A stretch of DNA of 64,000 bases, taken from positions 707,501 through 771,500 of the forward strand of contig JBAIZL010000023.1 in assembly GCA_036971475.1 (NCBI GenBank). The letters run 5' to 3'. The notes under the pieces are model-generated. The model was not told where the DNA came from, did not search any database, and worked only from the letters and a program-made list of their open reading frames with translations. A program made the position numbers and the translations under genes. Source of the DNA: Prosapia bicincta. Its lineage: Eukaryota > Arthropoda > Insecta > Hemiptera > Cercopidae. Shown piece after piece: positions 39,904-50,405 of the stretch. Every line of letters begins with the position of its first letter. Position 1 is the stretch's first letter.

Positions 39904-41211
39904 AGAAAGGATATCTCGTGCGCAGGACGCTTACCTGTAGTTAACCTACTCTCTTTCTGGGTTCTGTGGTCTAGGGGACTAGAAAGGATATCTCGTGCGC
40001 AGGACGCTTACCTGTAGTTAACCTACTCTCTTTCTGGGTTCTGTGGTATAGGGGACTAGAAAGGATATCTCGTTCGCAGGACGCTTACCTGTAGTTAACC
40101 TACTCTCTTTCTGGGTTCTGTGGTCTAGGGGACTAGAAAGGATATCTCGTGCGCAGGACGCTTACCTGTAGTTAACCTACTCTCTTTCTGGGTTCTGTGG
40201 TCTAGGGGACTAGAAAGGATATCTCGTGCGCAGGACGCTTACCTGTAGTTAACCTACTCTCTTTCTGGGTTCTGTGGTCTAGGGGACTAGAAAGGATATC
40301 TCGTGCGCAGGACGCTTACCTGTAGTTAACCTACTCTCTTTCTGGGTTCTGTGGTCTAGGGGACTAGAAAGGATATCTCGTGCGCAGGACGCTTACCTGT
40401 AGTTAACCTACTCTCTTTCTGGGTTCTGTGGTCTAGGGGACTAGAAAGGATATCTCGTGCGCAGGACGCTTACCTGTAGTTAACCTACTCTCTTTCTGGG
40501 TTCTGTGGTCTAGGGGACTAGAAAGGATATCTCGTGCGCAGGACGCTTACCTGTAGTTAACCTACTCTCTTTCTGGGTTCTGTGGTCTAGGGGACTAGAA
40601 AGGATATCTCGTGCGCAGGACGCTTACCTGTAGTTAACCTACTCTCTTTCTGGGTTCTGTGGTCTAGGGGACTAGAAAGGATATCTCGTGCGCAGGACGC
40701 TTACCTGTAGTTAACCTACTCTCTTTCTGGGTTCTGTGGTCTAGGGGACTAGAAAGGATATCTCGTGCGCAGGACGCTTACCTGTAGTTAACCTACTCTC
40801 TTTCTGGGTTCTGTGGTCTAGGGGACTAGAAAGGATATCTCGTGCGCAGGACGCTTACCTGTAGTTAACCTACTCTCTTTCTGGGTTCTGTGGTCTAGGG
40901 GACTAGAAAGGATATCTCGTGCGCAGGACCCTTACCTGTAGTTAACCTACTCTCTTTCTGGGTTCTGTGGTCTAGGGGACTAGAAAGGATATCTCGTGCG
41001 CAGGACGCTTACCTGTAGTTAACCTACTCTCTTTCTGGGTTTTGTGGTCTAGGGGACTAGAAAGGATATCTCGTGCGCAGGACCCTTACCTGTAGTTAAC
41101 CTACTCTCTTTCTGGGTTCTGTGGTCTAGGGGACTAGAAAGGATATCTCGTGCGCAGGACGCTTACCTGTAGTTAACCTACTCTCTTTCTGGGTTCTGTG
41201 GTCTAGGGGAC
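39904..41211. repeat. 77-bp minisatellite, 17 copies
   Basis: Units contain GGATATCTCGTGCGCAGGAC and GTTCTGTGGTCTAGGGGACT; 17 x 77 = 1309 bp fits. Copies are almost identical. Exceptions are TCGTTCG and TGGTATAG in the second copy and GGACCC near 40927 and 41080. A related degenerate segment (CTGAAGTAGACCTGCTCTTT, near 41482) lies outside the array. GAAGACGT occurs at both array edges (39896 and 41217). Confidence 0.96.
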
Positions 41212-42862
41212 TTCCTCGAAGACGTTCTCTTTACAACAAGTAGATGCAGACAAACTGATTTAAAATAAAGCTTGTATTAATTGTTCCTAAACATTATTAT
41301 TTTTTTGTAAAATAAGAAATAGGAAAATCCGTGAAGTCGTCTATTCGCTACTTGCTACTTGAGACTTATTCTCGATTGGTTTCTGATTAGCTGCATGCTT
41401 ACTACAACCCTTTGAAGGAAGGAACACATTTCTAGGAAACTGGGAGTAAGGACGAAGTATAGCTTGGGTAAGGGTGTTCAGCTGAAGTAGACCTGCTCTT
41501 TCTGGGGGCTACAGGTGTCTAACCGCTTTTGTCTCACTAGCTAGTAGATTTATTTGATGGTTTAGCTCCATCAAAGTATGTCACTACATCGCATTTTTAC
41601 ATTTTAGGCAATAGGATTTATTTTATGCTACTATATTACGAATTGTTTTACTATTTATTTTTCAAACTTTAGAAAAAAGCGGTTTTATTAAAATTTTAGT
41701 TCATACGCAGGTATAATACTCGAAAACGTTCAGATTTTCATCTAAAAATTGACTTTTGGGCTCTTTGCCAAATATGACGCTATCTCGTCTTGCTCGTTGT
41801 CGCAAAGCAAATTGCTTTTCCCTCCAAAATGTATAAAAATGGGTTTTGTATCTTTGCCAGGTCTAAGCTTTGAACTTTGATAAAGAGTGTAAACTAAAGT
41901 TATATTACAAAACAATGCGTACAAAATAGGCGCTAACGAAAGGGTATGTTGTTTAAGCTTAAAATATATGTTTCCGGGTAATCCCTTTTGACTTAGATAA
42001 AAATTTACCATTTGTATAAAATGTTCTTTTGCTTAATTAAGGAAATTAATTCCCCAAGGGAAATCCTACTTGACAGCAGCAAATTTTCGTCACGTAATCC
42101 ATTAAAGTCAGGCTTTAAGTAAATGGCCCTTAGCTGCGAGGACTTCAAAAATGTTGAGAATATTTAAACATGTATCCAAGTAATTTTCACACCAGATACA
42201 TTTCCTTTAGCACAAACTCTTATAGAAGTAAAACTATGTGAAAGCATTGGAGTTTGTTCAAAGGTTTTACTGCTTGACGGTTTCTTTGTTCTTTGTATTC
42301 AGTCTGCTGTGTAAAGATTGACAACCGTCATAACGATTCTGATCTTAGATTCTATTACCTTGAATAACTTTGCTCAAGTACAATGTAACCATTCCCTTAT
42401 CCAGGATGTGCGTGTTTTACAACGCCTCCTCAGTGGTTTTTTGTCAATGGCGACTTGTATAAAAAGAGTTTCTTATTGTGTGATACATTTCTCCTGTCTC
42501 TTCATTTACAACACTATCCGTTTCATGCTTAAGTTCTTTTATAAAGTCTTATCCTTCAAAGTGTATAAAGAAGTTCTAAATTCTGAAAAAATGTTTTTGA
42601 ACGTGTTATATTAAGCTCTCTGTTGCAAATGCTTCCTCTTTATGTTTCATGGCGTTCTTTCTTGTCCTATTTTTGCTTTGATCTCTCCACCGTAAATACT
42701 TTTCGCTTAATGCTTTAAAAGTACTTACGGATATTCTTTGGGAAATGTCAAGATTTTGGTGTAAGCGCTTTTAGATAACTACTTCACTGATGTTAAAGTA
42801 AATAAAATAATTTCTTACAAAACCAAACGTTCAACGCTCTTATACACGTCCAGAACAGCATA

Positions 42863-42866
<4 letters not shown>
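41212..42866. other. intergenic, no gene seen
   Basis: Unique sequence apart from the partial 77-bp-like unit near 41480-41520. Short frames at 41742-42011 (minus) and 42318-42614 (plus) have no recognisable motif. Confidence 0.5.
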
Positions 42867-42914
<48 letters not shown>

Positions 42915-43040
42915 ATAATTTTTTCTTGTGTATTAATAAAGAACTAAGTCGAAATACAAATACAAGAATTATAATTGAATTTACAATAACTGAATTGTAA
43001 ATTCAATTATAATTCTTGTATTTGTATTGACTTAGTTCTT

Positions 43041-43100
<60 letters not shown>
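42867..43100. repeat. hairpin enclosed by (TA)n tracts
   Basis: (AT)n at about 42867-42911. Then a near-perfect hairpin with 51-bp arms (42934-42984 and 42994-43044), beginning TAATAAAGAACTAAGTC, then about 55 bp of (AT)n at 43045-43100. It carries no hammerhead-like core, so it is a third sort of foldback with the same (TA)n setting. Confidence 0.88.
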
Positions 43101-43102
<2 letters not shown>

Positions 43103-43196
43103 TGCAGTGCATAAAATCGCAGTTCCGACGTTTCGCTAGAAGCTCATCTAGCTTTGACGAAGCGAACCCAACAACAGTTGAAGAGCGAGTCTGAAA
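43101..43196 (-). repeat. PLE terminal arm, inverted relative to the PLE coding remains
   Basis: Same family as the foldback arms at 9.6-10.9 and 35.8 kb. On the minus strand it reads GCTAGA, TGAGCT, TCTAGC (6-bp stem), then GAAACGTC, the 3' half of a hammerhead with ACGT as mini stem III and C17. A clear CTGANGA is missing 5' of the stem, so it is probably inactive. It joins the reverse-transcriptase fragment at GAGCGAGTCTG. Confidence 0.65.
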
Positions 43197-43609
43197 TACA
43201 TTCAACGGAAACATACAATTCTCCTTCGAAACAGAAACAAACAAGACAGAGAACTATCTTGGCATTACATTAAATATAAACATTAATAAAATAGAAACTA
43301 CAATGCACAGAAAACCAACTTCCAACAACACCCAATACACAACAAATCTAACCACCCCTGGACACACAAAATTAACACTTACAGTAACATGATAAATAAA
43401 GCAATAAAATACACACAGGATAACAAACAAAAATTAAATGAAGAATTAGATAACATTACAAAATAGCAGTAGAAAATGGATACAACAAACACCTTATAAA
43501 AAACATATACAATAAATTTACAAAAAACCTAACCTCATACAACACTACAACCTGAACAATAAAAAAATCAACCTAAAATATAAATACACCAGTAACAAAA
43601 TAGAAAAAA

Positions 43610-43677
<68 letters not shown>

Positions 43678-44265
43678 ATTCTTGTTTAAGTACATAAGTG
43701 AAAGTGATAAGTGTATACAAGAAAACATTGTTGCATAACTACAAATATATATATATATATATCAAAGAACACTACACTACAACATACAAACCAAACAACA
43801 AAATAATAAAATATCTTAATAACACAAACCACAAAACAAATACAGAAAAACATAAACCTATCAGGAATCTACAAAATTACATGTAACGACTGCAACGTAC
43901 TTACATAGGAAAAACAACCAGATCATTTAAAATAAGATCATTTGTGAGAAGAACATTACAGAGCATTCAAAAATAAAAATACAAAAGCATCAAATATAGC
44001 AGCACACCTAATATCACATAAATATGAAATTACAAATTACGAAAATAACCTAACCATACTTGAAATAAATAATAACCCAATAGAACTAAACTTACTAGAA
44101 AAATACCACATCTATAAAAACATACTCATTTATATAATGAACCTACAGACAACATATGCGGACGACGTACTATTCAAAAACATCATACACGCGGCTCAAG
44201 AAGAAACATGTATGACGTCAACAAATACCAACATCATGGGCCGAACAACCACACTAGAAAAATAG
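43192..44265 (+). pseudogene. Penelope-like retroelement: RT C-terminus plus GIY-YIG endonuclease, broken
   Basis: Decayed C-terminal part of a PLE polyprotein. A first frame (43201-43392) gives the region around ENYLGITL and HRKPTSN (HRKPT at 43306-43320), matching the late reverse-transcriptase/thumb region of PLEs, and ends at TGA. The frame shifts, continuing as NMINKAIKYTQ, then IAVENGYNKHLIKNIYNKF in a third frame. A (TA)n-flanked insert (43612-43762) interrupts it. The endonuclease follows: GIYKITCNDC at 43864-43893 with a CX2C pair, then YIGKTTRSF from 43902 in another frame, so a frameshift separates GIY and YIG. The C-terminal stretch (HYRAFKNKN, AAHLIS, LLEKYHIYKN) ends at TAG 44263-44265. 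The first two-thirds of the RT is absent. This would have copied RNA by target-primed reverse transcription; this copy cannot. Confidence 0.88.
43612..43762. repeat. (TA)n-bounded foldback arm inserted in the PLE
   Basis: About 62 bp of TA, then 43676-43742 matching one outer arm of foldback H5 (AAGATTCTTGTTTAAGTACA, GAAAACATTGTTGCA), then about 17 bp of TA. PLE coding homology resumes at 43763 or shortly after. It is thus a nested insertion of a single arm with TA on both sides. Confidence 0.75.
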
Positions 44266-44424
44266 TTACTATTAATTCAGTGACTCGACAATGGTCAAGT
44301 CACCGAAAAGTGCCTCATCACATAAAGTAAAAATATTGTATTTAGTTTTTGGACAAAATTGGTTACAATTAATAATAATAACTTCATAAAGTCAGTGCAA
44401 CGGAAAAATAATGGACAACGTGAA

Positions 44425-44432
<8 letters not shown>
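44266..44432 (+). other. PLE 3' tail with hammerhead-like stem
   Basis: Just after the stop, GTGACT (44280-44285) pairs with AGTCAC (44298-44303) and is followed by CGAAAAGT, resembling stem II plus GAAA. No CTGANGA precedes it. The tail CTTCATAAAGTCAGTG to AATGGAC (44388-44425) is the same as in the H4 foldbacks. Confidence 0.6.
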
Positions 44433-44487
<55 letters not shown>

Positions 44488-44524
44488 TGTGGGTGTGTGT
44501 GTGTTTTAAGCGTGTGTGTGTGCG
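44433..44524. repeat. (GT)n microsatellite
   Basis: About 90 bp of TG with a few GGG and TTTTAAGC interruptions, abutting the PLE 3' tail. Open frames on both strands here are artefacts. Confidence 0.96.
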
Positions 44525-45727
44525 TGATGAATGCTACCACTAGATTGTTACCAGATGGTTTTGTTGTTATTAAATTTTTAAAATAATGTATTTATAATAA
44601 TAAAAAAAGGTCCACAATTTTTTGTCATTTAAGCAGCGCCAAAAACATAGAATTTGGATTTGAAAGGAGATAATTTTTCATTTCAAACACTACTCTCTTA
44701 ACGAATTGTTTTAAAATGTGTAAACCAATCCTAGTACGCCTTTTGGCGAGGGTTCACAGTTTTGCCATTCCCCTTGCTACATGAGGAAGTGGCAGGCTGG
44801 TTCACAGGTATTTTATAACGGACAATAGTGACAACACACCATGAAAAGGTGACTGAGTGATGACGTCTTCATATTATGAATATGCTTTTATGTGACACAG
44901 TCTGAATCCTCTCTCTTATTGGCTACTGCCTTGCGGCGGCAGTTTAAGCTGAAACAAAAGTACCATCCAAATCTTTAGAGGCAACTCCTGATTTAGATTT
45001 AAAAGGAATGGTTTTGAACGTCTACTTTATAGATGTATTTGAACCTTATTTTTAAAACTTCCTTATCGCATGCGAATCAATTTGCCTGTGAAAAACTGTA
45101 TTGATTTTTATATAAATAGGTAATACGAGTTTCTTAACTCACCTGCTGAAGTGATCCTGAAAGCCTATTTTGATATAATAGCAACGAGATTAAAGACTTT
45201 TATTATATTATTTACATTCGTATGTACTCAAATTGGCTTATTATTTTTGTGTAAGGGGATCCGCGCAAGGAACTTTTAAAGCATTGGTAGATTATTCTTT
45301 TTGAAGTGTAATAACATGATAAAAGTTTTTAAATTCAATTTCTCTTAGAGAATTTTTGTATCTTCCAATATGCCATGTAAAGTGCTTTAAACTTATACAA
45401 TCCAAGATTTTAAAATAACTTTATTTATATCATAGCCTTATATTATTATTTCAATTTTAAAATTATGTGTATAAACTCAGTCTATTTTCACAAAAGTAAT
45501 TGTGGATAGTATTGGTCAATATTTCTAAATTTATTTCAATATATTTGAAAATAATTTACATAACTTCCAAATAACCTCTAACTGCTGTTAGAATTGACTT
45601 AGCATCATGTTTGACTTTAGGAAAGCTTCGGAATAATTCCTTAACCTAGAGGAAAAACGGTCTTGAGATGACCACCTTGAGCTGTCTTATACAGATTACC
45701 TCTGAAGAAAAGGCGTTACGTCTAAAG
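44525..45727. other. intergenic, no gene seen
   Basis: Unique sequence. The last 120 bases (from about 45605) may belong to the repeat that follows, since its other copy looks 5'-truncated. Confidence 0.45.
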
Positions 45728-46222
45728 AAGTATATATATTTCAATAACTGTAATAATTCTAGGCATTATTAACTTGTCGAGGTAGTCAAAAAGAAATAAA
45801 TCTAACACGGAACGGACGACATACATGGGAAGAAAGAATTTTTTTGCTTGTTTTCAGAGTGTAGTAGAGGAATTCAGAATTGTGGGAAGAGAACTCCTCT
45901 TCGAAATGGGACAGATACCCAACTATGTGGTGCCATCACTGACCAATGTGTCAAAACAATAGCTGCATTGTTTCCTATAGTAGACTATTACGTAACTGTG
46001 TAATACATGTCCAGTTTTATGCGAATAAATAAAGTTTATAATCCTATATACGTACATAAAGTTTAAACCGTTATTAAAATGTTTTTATTAAATATTACGT
46101 ATTATGTATTACTGCTCTGTATTTTACTTAATTTCAGTTAATTTAAAGCCTAATTTGCGAATTAAAATGCAGAGGAGATAGTTCTTCTTAAAATATTGGA
46201 GAGTAATTACAGAAAAAATACA
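45728..46222 (+). repeat. dispersed repeat C, copy 1 (uninterrupted)
   Basis: Homologous to 52746-52770 plus 53566-54038, same orientation, roughly 90% alike by eye. Shared words include TTCTAGGCATTATTAACTTG and GTCAAAACAATAGCTG. Here the junction reads TTTCAATAACTGTAATAATT without the 0.8-kb insert of copy 2. It ends in ATTACAGAAAAAATA. No protein recognised; possibly a retroelement 3' region. Confidence 0.8.
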
Positions 46223-46557
46223 CCTACAATGTGGACGAGTTGTCCAGGAGGTAAAAGCGAGAAAAGACCTGCAATCATCTATTTCCAGTACTTCTAATTA
46301 ATATCATCTTGAACAAATGATGAATTTAAGGATGTGTTAAAAAACAAAAAGCTGTCGTGGGCAAATGTAACTTTTAGGCTGTAGTAAGTTAGTTACGAAA
46401 GCTTATGCTATTAACAAATTAGTAAATTTACCTTAAACTTGTATCGTAGTTTAACGCACTGATAGTTTACAAGACGTAAAGTGATAACCTACGAATAATC
46501 AAAACCTGTATGAAATCGTTGGGAATAGTTTAATCATACATACGATATTTTTAATTA
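46223..46557. other. intergenic, no gene seen
   Basis: Unique AT-rich sequence; nothing recognised. Confidence 0.5.
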
Positions 46558-46977
46558 CAGTAAACTCCCGATTATCCGTGGAATAGGGTGGCCCGGCAAC
46601 GCCGGATAACGATGTCACGTCCTAGACGATTTATAGCCGAGATTAGCTGACATTTGTTTACAATCTTATGATACACATTAGGTTTTCGGGCGTCCAAGCA
46701 TTTTGTCATTGTCTCTTATATACAGTAGTCTGTTCCCAACTCGAGTTGGTTCTTTCAGTCTAACAGGACAGTTATTGTTTATCCTTGTGTTATTTGAGAT
46801 AGCTTAGTTTATTTTTATGATCGTTGTTTATACCGGATATTGTGCCGCGTTGAGTGGTTAAAAAAAAAAAACAATAATGAATCTGATTGGAATAAAAATT
46901 GGATATTTCTAAAACAATGGCAGACCCGATAATCCGCAAACCGGTTAATCCGCCAACGGATAATCGGGAATTTACTG
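46558..46977. mobile_element. Tigger/pogo-type MITE, 420 bp
   Basis: The left end CAGTAAACTCCCGATTATCC is complementary to the right end at 46957-46977 with one mismatch over 21 bp. The element is flanked by TA on both sides (46556-46557 and 46978-46979), the target duplication of Tc1/mariner/pogo elements. The CAGT start and the ATTATCCG word are typical of Tigger ends. No transposase remains, so it is non-autonomous. Confidence 0.85.
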
Positions 46978-48255
46978 TATTTAGAAAAAACTGAGTCTGG
47001 AAACTATTTGAATATAACCACCTAATAACGTCGAAACAGCTGTTAACTTACAGCTGATGAGGGAGAAGGCAAGGGCACGCATCCGCATAAATGCTGTGTG
47101 TATATAGATTGGATTGTGTTTTACATTTGGTCGGGGTTCTTTAATGATAATTCAATGATTCAATCGTACCTATTGATTCATTTGTATTTTTTTAAAATGT
47201 ACTCCGCCATAAAATGTCGTTCTTTGAGTCAGATGAGAAACCATTAAAAATCATAGTAAATAAAAAGAATTGGATATGGATCGGTTCAACTTTAAAAAAG
47301 GATGAAGGGAGAAGTAAAATCTGTGAAGTAGCATGACCTAAGGATAGCGTGCTTTCGCCAGGAGTTGCATGTGATGAGATTGCGGAGAGGGACGAAGACA
47401 ATGCTCCACGATCTGGCAAGGTCTTTTGTTTCTTGGCTGCGTTCTTTGGAAGAATAAGTTAACAAAATACAAGAAATATCGCCGAGATTGTTTTACAGTT
47501 GAAATTTATGTAAAAATACGAACAGTTTTTCCATTTTATTTTTATCTATAAATTGAAACGGCTCTAAAATATTCAACCACGATTTGGGAATAAAGAAAAG
47601 AACTGTTGCAACGTGTGTAGAATTTTGTATTTGCGCGATTTTACAAACAAGTTATGGATTGTATTAAAAGCATTGAGCATATGAATCCAGCCATAAGCGT
47701 AGAAGTAAAGTTTCCTTTAGAAGAGTGTTTTGTATTCTGCGAAGCGAGTCCCCATACCACAGATTCTTAGCTACCACACAGATTTCAAATTTGTAAAGTT
47801 ATGTTACGGGTTTTCTACTTTAGGTTGTGGAGCTCGCCTGTCATGGTTTTTGTACAACCGACGAACAAAAGAAAAGTTTATTGCGAAAGTAAGTGGAATA
47901 TGTTAGTCGCAAAAATATTGTATTTGTGTTGTTTAAACTATTGAAAACGTGTTTAAGTTCAGCGATACCATCCATCCCAGTTTATATAAATGTGTTGAAT
48001 TGGGTGTTGTCGAGAATATAATAATGCATAAATAAAATTACCTTGCCATTTACCCCTCTTGTCCAACTTCATTCGTCTACGTTTTACTTTACTTTTCTTA
48101 CTTACATACAACTTCTGCCATCCCTTTATTTCTTTTTTGTTAACATTTACAACTTATTTATATTATTATATTTTTATCTCGGAGAGTAAAAGCTAATTAA
48201 TTTTTATGGATTTATTTTGACGAGTTGAGACTCTAATAATTAGAAAATTATTCTA
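46978..48255. other. intergenic, no gene seen
   Basis: Unique. A 75-codon minus frame at 47192-47419 has no recognised domain. Confidence 0.5.
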
Positions 48256-49370
48256 ACTCCTCGATCTATCTTCCTTTTTGTGCTATTTTGGGATAGTTGC
48301 CTTGATGCCTTTGACATCCCGTATTTTCTCACATTTTGTGCTATTTTGGGATAGCTCCCTCGATGCCTTTGACATCCCGTATTTTCTTCCATTTTGTGCC
48401 ATTTTAAGATAGCTCCCTTGATGCTTTTAACATCCCGTATTTTCTCCCATTTTGTCCTATTTTGGGATAGCTCCCTTGATGCCTTTGACATCCTGTATTT
48501 TCTCCTTTTCTCCCATTTTGTGCTATTTTGGGATAGCTCCCTTGATGCTTTTAACATTCCGTATTTTCTCCCATTTTGTGCTACTTTGAGATAGCTTTCT
48601 CGTTGCCTTTGACATCCCGTATTTTCTCCCATTTTGTGCTATTTTGGGATAGCTCCCTTGATGCCTTTGACATCCCATATTTTCCTCCACTTTGTGCTAT
48701 TTTGGGATAGCTCTCTTTATGCCTTTGACATCCTGTATTTTCTCCTTTTCTCCCATTTTGTGCTATTTTGGAATAGCTCCATTGATGCTTTTAACATCCC
48801 GCATTTTATCCCATTTTATGCTATTTTGGGATAGCTCCATCGATGTATTTTCTCCTTTTCTCCCAATTTGTGCTATTTTGGGATAGCTCCCTCGATGCTT
48901 TTGACATCCCGTATTTTCTCCCATTTTGTGCTATTTTGGGATAGCTCCCTTGATGCTTTTAACATTCCGTATTTTCTCCCATTTTGTGCTACTTTGAGAT
49001 AGCTTTCTCGTTGCCTTTGACATCCCGTATTTTCTCCCATTTTGTGCTACTTTGAGATAGCTTTCTCGTTGCCTTTGACATCCCGTATTTTCTCCCAATT
49101 TGTGCTATTTTGGGATAGCTCCCTCGATGCTTTTGACATCCCGTATTTTCTCCCATTTTGTGCCATTTTGGGATAGCTCCATCGATGCCTTTGACATCCC
49201 GTATTTTCTCCCATTTTGTGCTATTTTGGGATAGCTCCCTCGATGCTTTTGACATCCCGTATTTTCTCCCATTTTGTGCCATTTTGGGATAGCTCCATCG
49301 ATGCCTTTGACATCCCGTATTTTCTCCCATTTTGTGCTATTTTGGGATAGCTCTCTCGATGCCTTTGTGC
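48256..49370. repeat. 58-bp minisatellite, about 19 copies
   Basis: Units contain CTATTTTGGGATAGCTCCCT, GATGCCTTTGACATCCCGTA and TTTTCTCCCATTTTGTG. Three units (near 48496, 48736 and 48846) carry an extra TTTTCTCC, making them 66 bp; the third also lacks the CCTTTGACATCC part. It is more diverged than the 93-, 77- and 155-bp arrays, so probably older. Open frames on both strands (for example minus 48240-48632) follow from the repeat. Confidence 0.93.
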
Positions 49371-49379
49371 TATACGGAT

Positions 49380-49570
49380 TTTAAGAAAGGGAATGTGACC
49401 AGCAAGTGCCATTATTATTCTAAGTTTGGTCCTGGGTACTCATTTTCGTAGGTTGACTCAACCTGAGTCTCCAAAACGCATGCAGAAATCCGTCGGCACT
49501 ACCGAGGATCGAACCAGGACCACTATGTTAGTAGTCACGTGCTCTACCCACTACAACACTGGTTTCCACC
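49380..49570 (-). mobile_element. tRNA-derived SINE
   Basis: On the minus strand, TAGTGGGTAGAGCACG resembles an RNA polymerase III A box, and GGTTCGATCC (complement of 49509-49518) is an exact B-box match about 45 bp downstream. The text between does not fold into a full tRNA. The following 100 bp (TGCATGCGTTTTGGAGACTC) would be the SINE body. The 3' end near the 58-bp array is not defined. Confidence 0.65.
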
Positions 49571-50220
49571 TCGCAAATGTCTACAGACCATTCAGCCTAA
49601 AAGTAAATAAGCACGGACGTCTGTTACATGTTTCTTATAGGTTTTAAATAAACAAAATATAATTAAATAAAACAATTTTTCAAAAACAAAATATTATTTT
49701 TAATTAAGAAAATATTATAATTAACAATATTACAGACATATAAATTATAATTACCAGAACGTAAGCTGGAGTTGAGACTTAGGAAGTGTTTACATGTTAT
49801 AATTCTGGAAGGCAGTTTTCCACATGTCAAAATAAAAACTATTGTGTCACAGTATAATCTGGTAATTATTATATTGAAGATAATTTAAATAATATCTGAT
49901 GGATGTATACATCAGACATCTATTCCGAGGTAATACATTGACGAATGTATTTACCTAATCTTGTTCAGTGGAAACCATAATTTTTATTTATTCACTGTAA
50001 AATATTATTATTAATATTGTTTTGTATAAGTAGTCACCGAACTCTATCCCGGACCAACGCCGAAGCACGTACGGGCCACTGGTTGGGATATCGTCGAAAA
50101 TATTTTACGACAATTTGATCCCTTAAACTTCCACATGGTTTCATTAAAAGCAAGTAACAAAGATTAGTGTAATATAATAAATAACAAGTATTCCACACTA
50201 TAACAATAAATAATCTTATA
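49571..50220. other. intergenic, no gene seen
   Basis: Very AT-rich unique DNA. Confidence 0.5.
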
Positions 50221-50243
50221 TATATGTGTGTGTGCGTGCGTGC

Positions 50244-50310
<67 letters not shown>

Positions 50311-50323
50311 CGTGCGTACGTGC

Positions 50324-50400
<77 letters not shown>
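50221..50400. repeat. (GT)n microsatellite, 180 bp
   Basis: Two long pure TG blocks separated by GCGCGCGTGCGTACGTGC-like text at about 50303-50325. Open frames on both strands are artefacts. Confidence 0.97.

Positions 50401-50405
<5 letters not shown>

Noticed and set aside
45703..45735. CTCTGAAGAAAAGGCGTTACGT as another hammerhead-like core
   Set aside because: It lacks a convincing stem II, GAAA at the right place and a palindromic stem III.
48240..48834. Repeat proteins on both strands of the 58-bp array
   Set aside because: Frames on both strands follow the repeat and are broken irregularly; no unique termini.
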